Assembly: GCA_914767715.1 (NCBI GenBank)
Contig: OU612071.1
Location: forward strand, 10,957,493-11,021,492
DNA: 64,000 bases
Direction: 5' to 3'
Origin: Membranipora membranacea
Lineage: Eukaryota; Bryozoa; Gymnolaemata; Cheilostomatida; Membraniporidae
Within the stretch, counting starts at the first letter, position 1. Each line of letters starts with the position of its first letter. Under the pieces are notes generated by a model that was not told where the DNA came from, ran no database searches, and saw only the letters and a program-made list of their open reading frames with translations. A program made the position numbers and the translations under genes. Shown here one piece after another: positions 12,701 to 24,476 of the stretch.

Positions 12701-15700
12701 TGTTGTCAACAAACATTTTCAAGTAGGCTACTCATACACTTATGAGTCTATGAGTCTATGAGTCTACTGAATATTAGTGGGTGGTCTAATCTCATTGGGT
12801 GGTCTCTGAACCTTTTAGCATGTCATGACTCATGACCAAGCTTGTCAAGAAAGGCCATAGTAAACCTGTACATTGAAAGACACTGTCTTTCACAGCTAAT
12901 CAGATTACAGCTTTGCAGCTACTGTAATTCTGATTGGTTGTGAGCACTGAATTAAATGAATTCAATGGTTGTGAGAAACATTATAAGAAATGTTACTGAT
13001 ATTAGTAAGTTAATCATAGCGTTTTTATATGCCAATATAAGCGAATAGCTAGAATTGAGTTCAGCTAGTTTTGGGGAGATGTAATCTTAGTTAGTAGCAT
13101 ATGTTATTATTTAATTACTAAGGGCTTTGGGAATAGGTATTTCACTAGTTGTAAAAACCATGAAAAACCACTCTGAGTGTGGAATTGCACTTTTATAACT
13201 TATTATTAATTCTATGGTTAGTACCAATTAATCTAGCTAAGATTCAAGTTCCATGCTTACAATCCCGATGTTATTGATTCACTGTGCTCGCTTTGTGTGG
13301 TGAACCGATTGCGGTCGATAACACATGCCTAGGATAGGCTCCATTCAGTATCGATAACTTTTAGTTTGGTTTGTAGACTTTTCTTGTCATGTGTATCGTT
13401 GAATGCAACCCAAAGATAACTCATGATATTATATTTTCAGAGTTCAGGATACCTAAGTTTTGTGAGTTGGAAAGTGAGACTGCTTCAGACACAGGGCGGG
13501 TGTCTCAGACTCCCCATGAGCTCTTGTTACAGGCTCAGGCGAAAGCTGAGGCTAAGGTCAGGGCTCACAGTAGAGCAGGCAGCAGGCTAGACTATAACGT
13601 TGTGCAGCAGCATCAGGCAAACAAGCTTGGACTAAAGAATAGAGATTACACACAGGTGTTTCAGGCTGTCGCTCCCAGGTGCTTGTCTCAATTATTATAT
13701 ATTATATTTAATAGCCGATATCTGTTCAAGCTTTTGTTTTTAGACCAAAAAAGAAAGATTTTATCTTGGATGTAAGTTTACTCATTAGGCGAGGCTTGCT
13801 TCTGAACAAAACTGGGTCTTTCAATTAGAAACAGCCAAAACCGCAACCTGATCGCCCACTCTCAGTGAGAGCGCGATACCTGTTAGGCTCTCGCTTTGAA
13901 ATCGCTTAGTCATTGATGGAACTATATACATTCTAGGTGGGTGATTCGCGAGTGATTTTGTCTAATTGAAAGACCAAATGAGTGATAAATTTGAGAGATG
14001 TGACAGTGATAACTTGCTTTAGTAAAGCATCACTCATTCTAATTTAGGTTAAAAAAACTCGAATTTTAACCATGCTCACCAGCAAGCCCACAGTCGATGA
14101 ACCACAGTGTTAAGCTACCCCAGGCAATAAAAATATCCATTAATGTGCATTCTATGTTATACATGCTGATGTCCTCCTATCACATTGCACAGTCCAGACC
14201 ACAGTTGTCCTATTATCTTCATTAAAACAAAACAATATCATTAACTTCTGTCTGCCATATTAATAAGATTTCGCATCAACTGGTTGCCAAGAAAAAGAAT
14301 GCTGATTGGTTAATTATTTGTCAGATCGTTTCTAATTTGATGACCTATTTTAGATAGTTGTAACAAATTGCTTGACAAGGTCAATACATTAAACTCAACA
14401 ATTTGATATGCCTTTTTCTGAGGTTAGAGATTGTTGATAAAAAGAAAAGATAAGTAGCAGTCGCTTGTTACAACTAGGTTAGTAGGTTTGATCATCAGCC
14501 TCCCGCCACTAGCATTTGGAAACAATGCCTTTATTATTACGGCGGTATGCTTGACCACTCATAGACATTACCCACGCGGTTATAATATGCGGCCTTGCGG
14601 TAAACAGCGGATACTCTCAAATTTGCGAGTCAGGAGTCATCAGTACTATCTGCTGAAATTAGTGATGTTTGATCGGTAGGACTATTTTGAAGCCATATAA
14701 TTGGTCAATATTATCTTGTATTTGTCACAGATTTATGAAAAAGAAGAAATACGCACCAGCTACTACAGGTAAAGTAAACTTAGCAAATGTGAAGAGCAGA
14801 ATAAACTCAGGAGTGAGTCGCGGCGGCGGCAGCCTAAGTAGAAACAAGGAAACGGATCAACACAGCGGAGAAGGAACGGATCAGGCGGGAGGCAAGGCTG
14901 ATCTTATCCTTAGAGGTATTATAACTGGATGCTGTAACCAAGCGGCATTACTCCTTGTATTTATACATCACAATCACAGAATTAAATTTTTTTCTTAGAA
15001 TGGAAATAGTATCATAACATCATGCAGTTAGAACACTTAACACAGGGGCTCATCTGAAATTGATCTGATTGGCTGTCCCTACTAGCATGAATTATATAGC
15101 CTGGGAAATCAACTTCTTTACAAAACTGCAGACAGTAATAAAATGCCTTCAACCATACTGACTCTCGTGATCTGACTGGGCATGTAGATCACTGATAAAC
15201 TAGGCTATCATTACCACAAAGACGGTGTCGTAAAGCTAAGTATGCATCATGCGTGACTTGAATTTGCGCATGTGCAAGAACAATGAGTTTAGTTTGGGTT
15301 CTGATTGCAACTTTGGAAAGGGGAAATGGGATATTCCCTGCATAAACTGTCAATCAAAATCAGCTAATATTGACAAGAGAAGATAACTATTAATAACAAA
15401 TTTAGCACGCTTTGGGGAGTATGTCACCAGAGCAGGTAGCCAATCAGATGGCTTCGGAATTCCGAGACTCAATTTTGCAGAGATCAGTTCATGCCCAGAG
15501 CTGAGCATGCGCAGAATGGCCTTCAACCTCGATGATTTGGGCTTTTCCAGAATGCTACTAGGGACTGGCTATTTTTGCAAGCCCATTGTTTGGCAAAAGA
15601 AAGCTAATGATGCTATTCCAGATATGGAATTCAATGATCACAATATATAATGATATATAACTAGTATAATCTTTACAAAACAACCACCTTTATTGCAGCC

Positions 15701-18700
15701 CTAATACAGTATTTTTTTGTCTCATACACAGCTTACATAGTACTCTCCATTTGTAGGAAATACCCGGCCCAAAATTGAGAAAGATGAAACACATACAAAC
15801 AACAAAAATGGGAATACAGAGATTGGAATTTATATGTTATCTCGTAATAATCAAAGAGTGAGTAACGCCATGGCACAACCTGACAAGCCCAGTAGCGGGA
15901 AAGTTATCAAAACCTTCACTCTCTCAGAAGGTATGGTACATTAACTTACATTGTCATTTCTCTTTATTTTGATGTCAATTACGATAAATATGATTAAAGT
16001 GGATTTGTAATTTCAGTCAATTCTAAACTCAGTTCTTAAGGATACAATACTTACATACAGTGCAGTTCACTTAATTCAAACCTCTGGGGACCACCAAAAT
16101 TTGTTCTAATTAAAAAGAGTTTGAATTAAGTGACATTAGAATGCATTAAAATCTGGCTGAAGGGACCAAATTTCCTTGTATTGATTAACAGGAATTTTGA
16201 ATTATAAAGGTTGAATTAACCAGTTTACACTTTATCAATACAATTATACTTTTTTTTCTCTTATTGTATGCTGGCAACCAGTAACAAAAGTGTGAGCTGT
16301 TCCCTTCTCTTTATTCATAAAATTGTATGTCAATTGGTTGTTTTTCTGAAGTTGAAAGTTTCAAAATTGGAGATTGCTCTAGATTTCTAAGAAATTAAAG
16401 ACAGCTTTGCTTATAGCATTTGTTGCCTTCAGGATTGGTCTTTTCATCAAAGCCTATAGTTTAGGGGTACTTCATCATAGTTCCAAAAATCATCCTGACA
16501 ATGACACATGACATAACATAAACATAGCACACGTTTATCATATGTATAGCACAGAGTACACGTTGATCATATGTATAGCACAGAGTACACGTTTATCATA
16601 TGTATAGCACAGAGTACACGTTGATCATATGTATAGCACAGAGTACACGTTTATCATATGTAAAGCACAGAGTACACGTTTATCATATGTATAGCACAGA
16701 GTACACATGACTCATAGCTCACAATGACCATGTAGTACCAGCATGCAGCAGTGTACCTCTCTTCTTTAGGTGTTCAGGTTGTTGAAGAGAAGACTGTATC
16801 TGATCTTACAGAGAAATGCAGTGACGATAAATACCAAATGCCTGAGCATGTAAAAGCCCACATGGACAGGTGTGTAAATAAACCACCTAAATCTTCAACC
16901 AAGCGAGAAACCATTGCTCCATCAAGTAAGACCCAAACATCTCAGAGACAGTTAAATTATACAGTCTCTCATCGTAAAACAAGACCAAACTCAGCTAGTC
17001 ATAGTCAACAATCCAAGTCAAATAATATCTCTCCTCACACTGATATGGTACAAAAAACAACTAACCCATCCACCAGAGTTAAATCAGCAACTTCAAGGAG
17101 ACTAGGGGCGCCTCCTGAGGGTCGAGTGCTGCAGAAGAGAGAACGGTCTGAGGATCAAAGGCTATATATAGCCATCAGGACTAGACAACAGCCTGATAAT
17201 GAGACTGCAGTAATACACAGACATACAGACAGACATACTAAATACAGACAAGGATCAGATGATATTCTCACTACAATGGTATGAGATTGTATTGAATAGT
17301 AAGAATCATAGAGGTGATAGCTTCCAGTATGATAAGTTACACCTAAGACCTGCCCATCGGTGGGCCAAAATGTACAGAGATCAAAGGCTTTGTCATAGGT
17401 GTTGGTTTTGGCATGAGTTTGGGCATGAGCCACAACTGCATTGTAAATAAATACAAGATCTACAAACTTTTTCACAATCTTGACTCCTTGCCATTTGCAT
17501 TGTGGTTGTTTGTGATATAGTCGTCCGCTATCATTGTTCCAGGCAATGATTGATAGCGAAGATATAATCGGTGGAAGTGAGATATGTGATTATACTGAAC
17601 AAGAAGCACATAATGAGCAGCAGGGTGGACTTTCTGTTAACGCTTCAACTCAACCAATCAGTGGTCATGATACTGACTATACCAAACTCAAGCCAACTCA
17701 TCACGTGGAGGTTAGTGTCACAAACAGTTCTCTACTCATTAATCTGACCGTGACTATTTCCTTTTATAAAAATATGATAATTGTTGCTTTTTTTCAATAT
17801 CTCTGCCGCTGCTATGCTACTTGTTTATTTACATATCTGGCATGATAAATATAAGCTGAGTGAGTCATTGATCTCAAGAATTAAAAAATGTCTGATGTTA
17901 CAGGCGGGTCAAACTAGACCTGCAAGCAGAAGAGTACAGTCAGCTCCTGTAACGACCAGAAGAGTACAGTCAGCTCCTGTAAAGAGAAACAAAAGTAAAG
18001 GCACAATGATCACTCCATACAATCATATAGAGGTGAGATAAGACCATGACACCATTAGACCATTGATCTAATAATAAACCTAGACAGACAGGACACTGCA
18101 TGGACGGAGCATTAGCATTGAAGCAATGATGCATTTAGTTATGGGTGACGTTACGACATTGAATTGTGTACCGCAAGGCCGCATATTGTAGCCGCGGGGC
18201 TTGCTTCTGAACAAGCCTGGATCCATTCAGGAAACAAAAGACAGACTTTAGCAATAGCACACCAGCAAGCCCACAGTATTCCCCCTAACTGTTTCAAAAC
18301 AAAACAATATTATGATAAATTTCTGTCTGCTCTAATTATAAGAATTGATTGGTGGCCAAGAAGAAGAATGCTGATTGTTTGATTATTTGTCAGATCGATT
18401 CTATTTTCAATAGTTGTAACGCCCTTAGTATAACCGCGGTATGTTTGACTAAGTTTTAATTTAACCACTCATGGACATTACCCACGCGGTTACAATACGT
18501 GGCCTTACGGCAGCAGTATTGGTGTTATCATTGACTTGCAGTCTATATACTAGGTTTTTTATTGATAACTCAACCAATTTTAATCAGATTTTGAGTCTCA
18601 AAATTGCAATAGAATTAGCAGCTTATTGTAAACAGTTTGATATTAATTATCACTACAAAAAGTTTTTGTTAATAAAAAATCACATTGTTGACAAGATGCT

Positions 18701-21700
18701 GCTGAATGTAAAGCAACTTTCATACTGAAAATCCGCTCAAAATTGATCAAGTTATCAACAAAAATCCTGAAATGTTGGCTGCAAATCAATGATACCCACA
18801 TTGCTTCGACACAATCCATTTTAGTGACGCAATCCACGTTTTAGTGCTTCACTTAATCTGTATATAGTGTCCTGTCTTGGTTGATAAGTCTATGGATGAG
18901 ACACATATCTCTGTAAATGTTGGTGTTGTTATGTAATGTTAGACTTCCCTGGCAGATCATCTTTGCCAGTTTTGTCAGTCCCCTATTGCTACTAGGGCCA
19001 GAACGGGTTCACAAAACCAGGACCGGGTCGTGTTTTCGGGTTTTGGCTATCGTTCTGGATCGGGCCGGGTCTGAGTACGCGTGAAACAGCACTACTGAAC
19101 CTAGTTTTTGCTGAGCTCTGGTAAAACATTTAATTTATACCCAACCAAGAATACACAAAGTACTGCAGTTCAAGCAAAGCGTCATTCTCAGGTCCAGTCA
19201 TGACTGCAATGTTAACCGACAGCCGAATAATGGCAGATATACTCCAAATTTGATCATGCTTCATAAGATTATAAGTCATTACCCATTACCTGATAACCCC
19301 CATCCCCTGAGTTATAACTAGTCCAGTGCAATACAAAAAACTGTTAATAGGCACAAAGCTGCTGTTCTCGGCGCCAATATTGGAACTCAAGGTTATGTAA
19401 CATCAAAATGGATATTGCCATAGAATTTGTCTTCATTTCTCAAAACGTCACAGCAAACTCGGTGGCTTAGTGGTTAAGATAGTGATTAAGATCCTAGACT
19501 GTTGATCACAAGGTCCCACGTTCGAGTCTGGGTGCAAGCAATGTTTTGTCCAGCTAGTTGTAGCTAAATACTAGTAAATAGTAGTTCATTTGAAATGACT
19601 CACTATACTACTATACTGACTCACTACTAGGCATGAGGAATCTCAAACCCGATGAGCTAAAACCCGACTCGACCCGATACTGACCGGATCAGGACCTGGT
19701 TCAAAACCCGTTCCTGCCTTAATTGCTACCATATCATTTGTATTAGATTCCTACGCCAGTCAAGTGTAAAAAATACTCATGAAAGGTCAATGTGAAACAC
19801 AGTACTGTAACTTTATAATGATATATACTGTAACACAATACTATGTACTATATTATGTAATGATATAACACAGAGAGATGACTGTAATGAGCTAGAAAGT
19901 ATAGATGCTTTATATGACAGAGTGACATCTTTGGGAGCACCTGTACATGATAAGTCAATACTGGACAGGTATGTCGTGTATCACCAGCGCCCACATTAAC
20001 AACCCCTGCGCCTCAGCCACCAAATAGTTATAAGGTACTAGGAAACTAGTGTTAGGCACTCTATAGCACACAGATGCTTTGTGGTTTATCTTCAGGATTC
20101 GCATAACATCATCAATCTGAGCCATGAATTTGTCACTACTCAGAGTATAATTATAGATGTTAATACATTGTTTAGATGTAGCCGAACAGAAAATGCTCCT
20201 CTAGATTTAGAAAAATCACTTGATTTGCTTGTTTTGCTGATAGCCTGCAGATATGATGCGTTGAGTTAAAAGAGATTCAGTGGCTACACTTCTCATTGCG
20301 CTTTACATGACTTTTGTAGGGCCCTGTATCCTCCACCATCACAGGCAATCAAATCATGTCAGCAGCAATTCTCCTCTAACTTTCACTCAGCCGGGTATGT
20401 ACCGTTACTGCTCTAACTTACACACAGGCGGGTAGGTACTGTTAGTACTCTAACTTACACACAGGCGGGTATGTGCCGTTACTACTCTAACTTACACACA
20501 GCCGGGGAGGTACTGTTACTACTCTAACTTACACCCAGGCGGGTAGGTACTGTTACTACTCTAACTTACACCCAGGCGGGTAGGTACTGTTACTACTCCA
20601 ACTTACACACAGGCGGGTAGGTACTGTTACTACTCTAACTTACACACAGGCGGGTATGTGCCGTTACTACTCTAACTTACACACAGCCGGGGAGGTACTG
20701 TTACTACTCTAACTTACACCCAGGCGGGTAGGTACTGTTACTACTCTAACTTACACCCAGGCGGGTAGGTACTGTTACTACTCCAACTTACACACAGGCG
20801 GGTAGGTACCGTTACTACTCTAACTTACACACAGGCGGGTATGTGCCGTTACTACTCTAACTTACACACAGCCGGGGAGGTACTGTTACTACTCTAACTT
20901 ACACCCAGGCGGGTAGGTACTGTTACTACTCTAACTTACACCCAGGCGGGTAGGTACTGTTACTACTCCAACTTACACACAGGCGGGTAGGTACTGTTAC
21001 TACTCTAACTTACACACAACGGGGTATGTACTGTTAGTACTCTAACTTACACACAGGCGGGTAGGTACTGTTACTACTCTAACTTACACACAGTGGGGTA
21101 TGTACTGTTACTACTCTAACTTACACACAGGCGGGTAGGTACTGTTACTACTCTAACTTACACACAACGGGGTATGTACTGTTAGTACTCTAACTTACAC
21201 ACAGCCGGGTAGGTACTGTTAGTACTCTAACTTACACACAGCTGGGTAGTTACTGTTACTACTCTAACTTACGCACAGCCGGGTAGGTACTGTTACTACT
21301 CTAACTTACACACAGCTGGGTAGGTCATCAATGCTCCTTGTCTTCTTATAAAAAACAGTTGGGCTGGTGTCAAACTGATGGTAAGCTGTTTATGATTTTA
21401 TTTTTACTTTAGATTACTGAGCTCGCCTCATAAATGGTTAAAAGAGGAGTATGAGAAGGTAAAACTGGCTCGACACAAGGTTACAAGGTAAGAATTATAT
21501 TGCGTGCTCATTGTTAATTAAATTTGATATTATATCAACCCACCTACAATTGCCATATGGGACCAGAGGGACAAACTACTTCTTCTTTTCCTCCTCACCC
21601 GTACGTAAGTGAGAGATTATGTATATCAGCATTAGGGAGGAGGTTTAGTATTACTCATACAGGATATAACATGTAAATGCTCCTCCCTCAGATTATGCCC

Positions 21701-22654
21701 TGGTTATACTGTATACTGGTTATACTGTTTGACATCCTCTGTATCTGGGGTCATGTCCTTCTCATTTGACACATTAGGCAGTGCCCACAAAAATTATAAT
21801 CTAAATTTAAGAATTATGAATCAGAATCTACAGACACGGAGTCAGCAAATATTGGCATTTTGTAAACTTATAGGAAGATATGGAGCTACTGAATATGAAC
21901 AGCTCAACAACAATTTTTATTTTGGCAATAATGTGAGAACAGAAAAAGCTGGTCTGCAAACAACTACACAACAAACAACTACACAACAAACAACTACACA
22001 ACAAACAACAAACAACTACACAACAAACAACTACACAACAAACAACTACACAACAAACAACTACACAACAAACAACTACACAACAAACAACTACACAACA
22101 AACAACTACACAACAATTGACTACACAACAAACGACTACACAACAAACGACTACACAACAAACAACTACACAACAAACGACTACACAACAAACAACTACA
22201 CAACAAACAACTACACAACAAACAGGTCTTCAGGCACTGCATATTAGATATAGAAAGGGCTTCTTTGGGTTGTTTTTCATGGCCAATGTGTTTTCTGGAT
22301 CTTGATATTGATATACATACATTGGTATTAAATTATTGTACATAAAGTCAATAATTTTTTTTTTGTAGTCAATCATCTAAAATGAGATCCATTCTTTATA
22401 GTGCTCAGGGGAAGGCGAAGCCCTGGACATGGTGTCAGAATGTATCACAATAATATATACAATGACTGCAGTAGACGGTGTTATATACCAGTATATAGAC
22501 CATTTACCCCTATACCCATGTAATGTTCAAATGTATGACTTTGAATTTAAAGATAAGAGCTGATGTGAAGTTTATGTTTATAGTGTTCATGTTTATGTTC
22601 ATTTGTAGATATGAGAAAATTAATACCGAGAGAAGAACACAGATTGATAAGTAA
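6750..22654 (+). CDS. gene 1: 18-exon unknown low-complexity/coiled-coil protein (1,060 aa model)
   Basis: Exons chosen by splice sites and unbroken phase: 6750-6837, 7033-7177, 7557-7804, 8593-8794, 9256-9411, 9942-10383, 10532-10576, 10844-11006, 13441-13678, 14731-14915, 15757-15930, 16770-17278, 17543-17710, 17904-18032, 19874-19968, 20320-20394, 21413-21487, 22609-22654. Together they give 3,183 nt ending in TAA. The start ATG at 6750 is the first after an in-frame TAG at 6714-6716. The protein has a basic Ser-rich N-terminus, GYAPxGY-type repeats (about residues 95-125), an acidic Ser/Asp stretch near 210-227, an eight-Ala run (234-241), a Gln/Glu-rich probable coiled coil (about 465-540), a basic Ser/Thr-rich part (700-865), two RRVQSAPV copies (near 930) and a charged helical C-terminus. 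I recognise no catalytic domain or family. Exon 7 (45 nt) is the weakest. A cytoskeletal or ciliary scaffold role is only a guess from composition. Confidence 0.8.
7600..7722 (+). repeat. GYAPxGY tandem peptide repeat in gene 1 exon 3
   Basis: Exon 3 contains a run of 18-bp units encoding GYAPAG, GYAPDG, GYTPDG, GYAPAG, GYAPEG and GYNTDG, about six copies. Substitutions are mostly silent or alter only the fifth residue, so the periodicity is kept at protein level. It lies before an acidic, Tyr/Asp-rich segment. Proline/glycine/tyrosine repeats of this type are typical of disordered segments; the binding partner is unknown. Confidence 0.8.
8072..8372. mobile_element. 300-bp foldback MITE in gene 1 intron 3
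   Basis: The two halves are imperfect reverse complements: TTAAACTACTGCTGC at 8072 pairs with GCAGCAGTAGTTAA near 8372, TTGAATTCTGTAT near 8110 pairs with ATACAGAATTCAA near 8330, and a 20-bp-plus inner arm (AATCAGGGTATGAAATTAAA) flanks a short loop at about 8226-8240. It has no coding capacity. Confidence 0.75.
9272..9295 (+). repeat. (GCA)8 microsatellite coding Ala8 in gene 1 exon 5
   Basis: Eight pure GCA codons lie in the frame set by the splice phases. Pure trinucleotide tracts like this are prone to length polymorphism. Confidence 0.85.
11395..12464. mobile_element. foldback element hosting a nested MITE (gene 1 intron 8)
   Basis: The outer arms pair from GTCAGCAAATATAGAC (11395) with GTCTATATTTGCTAAC (ending near 12464), through the AGGCCGAAAAGGCTG block near 11510 and its partner near 12340. 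Inside lie the 511-bp MITE at 11565-12075 and a second AT-rich inverted repeat, about 12079-12296, whose arms include ATAATTATTCTTAG and CTCAAAGAATAATTAT. The elements are therefore nested, the 511-bp unit having apparently landed in an older foldback. Confidence 0.75.
11565..12075 (+). mobile_element. 511-bp TA-flanked MITE, copy 2
   Basis: This is the reverse-oriented partner of 1721-2231, with the same ends, the same length and collinear internal words such as the segment around 11840-11880. The inverted termini hold CTCTCTCCGGTTTGGTACTT and its counterpart near 12015. Divergence from copy 1 is modest, so both belong to one family. Confidence 0.8.
13783..14612. mobile_element. MITE-family copy in gene 1 intron 9
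   Basis: GGCTTGCTTCTGAACAA near 13789 and the right end near 14571-14612 (CCCACGCGGTTATAATATGC, then GGCCTTGCGGT) match the copy at 18166-18512. Internal blocks around 14075-14095 and 14225-14345 also match it in order. This copy seems to lack the outermost left terminus and has extra internal sequence. Confidence 0.6.
16066..16168 (+). repeat. dispersed repeat with CACTTAATTCAAA inverted termini, copy 1
   Basis: CACTTAATTCAAACCTCTGG near 16069 and TTTGAATTAAGTGACATTAG near 16130 form an inverted pair. A reverse-complement copy lies at 35765-35880. It is non-coding and within intron 11 of gene 1. Confidence 0.7.
16529..16704 (+). repeat. 29-bp minisatellite, 6 copies
   Basis: The unit ACACGTTGATCATATGTATA plus GCACAGAGT recurs about six times with a T/G alternation (TTTATC versus TTGATC). 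It ends about 65 bp before gene 1 exon 12. I see no effect on splice signals. Confidence 0.9.
18166..18512. mobile_element. 347-bp MITE with GC-rich inverted termini (gene 1 intron 14)
   Basis: Left end ACCGCAAGGCCGCATATTGT (from about 18167) is the reverse complement, with few changes, of the right end near 18480-18510 (ACAATACGTGGCCTTACGGC). The internal part matches 13783-14612. There is no open frame of note. Confidence 0.75.
19442..19540 (+). repeat. tRNA-like sequence (SINE or tRNA pseudogene)
   Basis: A-box-like TGGCTTAGTGGTTAAG and B-box-like ACGTTCGAGTCT are spaced as in tRNA genes, with a T-arm stem of four of five pairs. The putative anticodon arm pairs poorly and no full acceptor stem forms, so this is better read as a tRNA-derived repeat than as a working tRNA gene. 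Confidence 0.5.
20392..21328 (+). repeat. 37-bp minisatellite starting exactly at gene 1 exon 16 donor
   Basis: About 25 units of 37 bp. The first unit begins with the CCGGGTATGT that forms the 3' end and donor of exon 16 (GT at 20395). Each unit carries CTAACTTACACACAG, which resembles a branch site plus acceptor, then GGCGGGTAGGTAC, which resembles a donor. Variants such as GTATGTGCC recur every five units (185 bp) near 20467, 20652 and 20837, showing a higher-order period. Confidence 0.9.
21957..22228 (+). repeat. 15-bp minisatellite (ACAACTACACAACAA), ~18 copies
   Basis: It lies in the last intron of gene 1. The unit is a multiple of three and has no stop in several frames on either strand, so it creates long spurious open frames (Thr/Gln/Asn-rich on +, Leu/Cys-rich on -). 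Two slightly shortened units occur near 22005. I do not treat these frames as genes. Confidence 0.9.
22369..22453 (+). CDS. alternative last exon of gene 1
   Basis: An acceptor with a T-run (TTTTTTTTTTGTAG) opens a frame in the same phase as exon 17, reading 28 codons to TAA at 22451-22453. The chosen last exon at 22609-22654 gives a charged helical tail that continues the exon 17 coiled coil and is nearer the AATAAA. The two are therefore alternative 3' ends, or this one is a cryptic site. Confidence 0.35.
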
Positions 22655-22798
22655 AGGCTTCATATACTCCTACAGCTACTGCTACTGCTCCACCTTCCGC
22701 CATATGATGGAGAAATCAATGTGTATAAATATTACTAGATATGATAAGATATGCTGGACTGTGTGAACAAATTCCATCAAATGATAATTTATAGAAAC

Positions 22799-22804
22799 AA
22801 TAAA
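22799..22804 (+). terminator. poly(A) signal of gene 1
   Basis: AATAAA lies 145 bp downstream of the stop codon at 22652-22654. It is the first canonical hexamer after the stop and fits a short 3' untranslated region. Confidence 0.7.
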
Positions 22805-24125
22805 GTAGTTTAGTTAGTGGTAAATTAATCTGTCGACACAATTGGGCTGTTTCAGGAGTTGTCCCTCATAATAGGGGGGCTGAAGAGATGATACCATGAA
22901 TTTGCAGTTTTTAGATATGCGATCATTGAAGCAGATCATATGCTTAGGCGTCATGTCTTTTGCTGGCCTACATTATGGAAACAAAATTGACAAAAACAAT
23001 CAATGCTTTATTCATTATTGTTATCCACAAAACTTAATTTTTGTGTTTAAGATAAACACCCATAAATAGAAACACCCACATTCCAGTGGCTCCAGGGCCT
23101 GATAACACATTAACAAATTGCTTTTTCCTAAGATTGAGGAATGGCTGAATACCTGCCCTTACTTCTAAGGCATATGCATAAGAAAACCAGCTGAGGGTGT
23201 GGTGGTGGTGTGGTGGTGTCACTGGTGTGGTGACCCTATTTACATTTTATCTGAATGATTTTTACCAGGAGTGAATGAAAATGAGAATATGGAGTTTAGA
23301 ACAAATAGCTGTCTTTTTTACTCATCGATTTCCAAGTTGTAGCTCATCAGAGTTGTCTACACTTCTCACATATGTCCACTGTTATCAGGTAACACAAAAG
23401 CAGACAATCTGACAAAAGAGTTATTGTTCTCCAGCAAAGGCTTACAAGTGTGAGACATCGGATTTGGCCGTGTCCACAACAAGTTGGATTGCTCCAAGTC
23501 TACTCTATCTTGAGCAAGTGGAATATTATATTATTCAAGGGTTCTGTTCTATATGTGTAGGTGCACTTTCCACTTCACTCAAGATTTATGATGTTACTAA
23601 TTTTAATGAGTATATATACGCAGTGTTATGGTTACAGATTATAATAATAATTCTTGTGCGACCTCTATTATTCAGGCCACAAGAGGGTCTCTATACTCAA
23701 TAATATCGATACACTGATCTCACAAGATTTGATGCGATTTACAAGAGATATCAATTAATCTCGTGACAAACTTTGATACACGGCAGAGATTGATCTACTC
23801 CACTGAAATAAATACACTCAATATGTTTTATCAAAATGTCTCATTGAAAGACTAAGCTATCGCTTTTTGAATTATGAAAATTATTCAATATTACAAATCT
23901 GATGATTCAGAAGGCGCCAACAAGGCCGTCAACAAGTGTTTGAAGTTCTGTACAATCCTTGACTGCAATATAGTGACTACCGTAGTGTCAGGTAGAGATG
24001 ATTCGTAACTTGTAACTTGACAAGCATTCAATTAACTCATTTAGCATAACATTATTTATTTAATTACCTTGACCATTAAAATTACATGAGATAAAATGCG
24101 TATATATATAAATGATTCAGAATAA
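22805..24125. other. intergenic; no gene seen
   Basis: Only short scattered frames and TG-rich stretches (for example 23195-23230) are present. No splice-linked exons, RNA genes or clear repeats could be supported. Confidence 0.5.
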
Positions 24126-24476
24126 AATCTTGCTCTAATTAATCTGACCTTAACTTCTTTTCTTGTTCGATATCTGTCTGACGCTACTGTACTTGTTGAC
24201 AGTCTAAATGCTTCTGTATTAGATGACGGTTCCGATACATCTGTACTGAATGACGGTTCTAATACCTCTATACTTCTTGACAGTCGTAAAGCTTATCTAT
24301 TGTTCGACGAATCTGATGCTTCTGTATTGGATGATGGTCCAAAAGCTTCTGTATTCAATGTTGGTTCGGACGCTACTGTACCTCCTGAGAGTCAAAATTC
24401 TTCTGTTCTTGATGATGTTACGGATACTAATGTAGCTCTGGACAGTGTAATTGCTTCTCTTCTGTTGTCAGTCTAA
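24126..24476 (+). CDS. open frame of diverged nonapeptide repeats
   Basis: From the stop at 24123-24125 to TAA at 24474-24476 one frame is open for 116 codons. From 24180 it consists of eleven 27-bp units coding for variants of xASVLDDGS (for example NASVLDDGS, DTSVLNDGS, DASVLDDGP, KASVFNVGS). Units differ at many bases, yet the frame, the Val/Leu core and the Asp/Gly positions persist. There is no ATG in this frame and no clear acceptor, so it may be an internal exon, a decayed gene or an old non-coding minisatellite. No family is recognised. Confidence 0.45.
   Translation, partial: NLALINLTLTSFLVRYLSDATVLVDSLNASVLDDGSDTSVLNDGSNTSILLDSRKAYLLFDESDASVLDDGPKASVFNVGSDATVPPESQNSSVLDDVTDTNVALDSVIASLLLSV

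Noticed and set aside
18471-18728. 85-codon frame with a hydrophobic start
   Set aside because: It begins inside the MITE terminus at 18480 and reads through AT-rich intron sequence.
20392-21328. CRISPR-like direct repeats of 37 bp
   Set aside because: Units are contiguous, with no spacers between them.
21729-22305. Thr/Gln/Asn-rich and Leu/Cys-rich frames
   Set aside because: They come from the 15-bp intronic minisatellite; open in several frames and on both strands, with no splice support.
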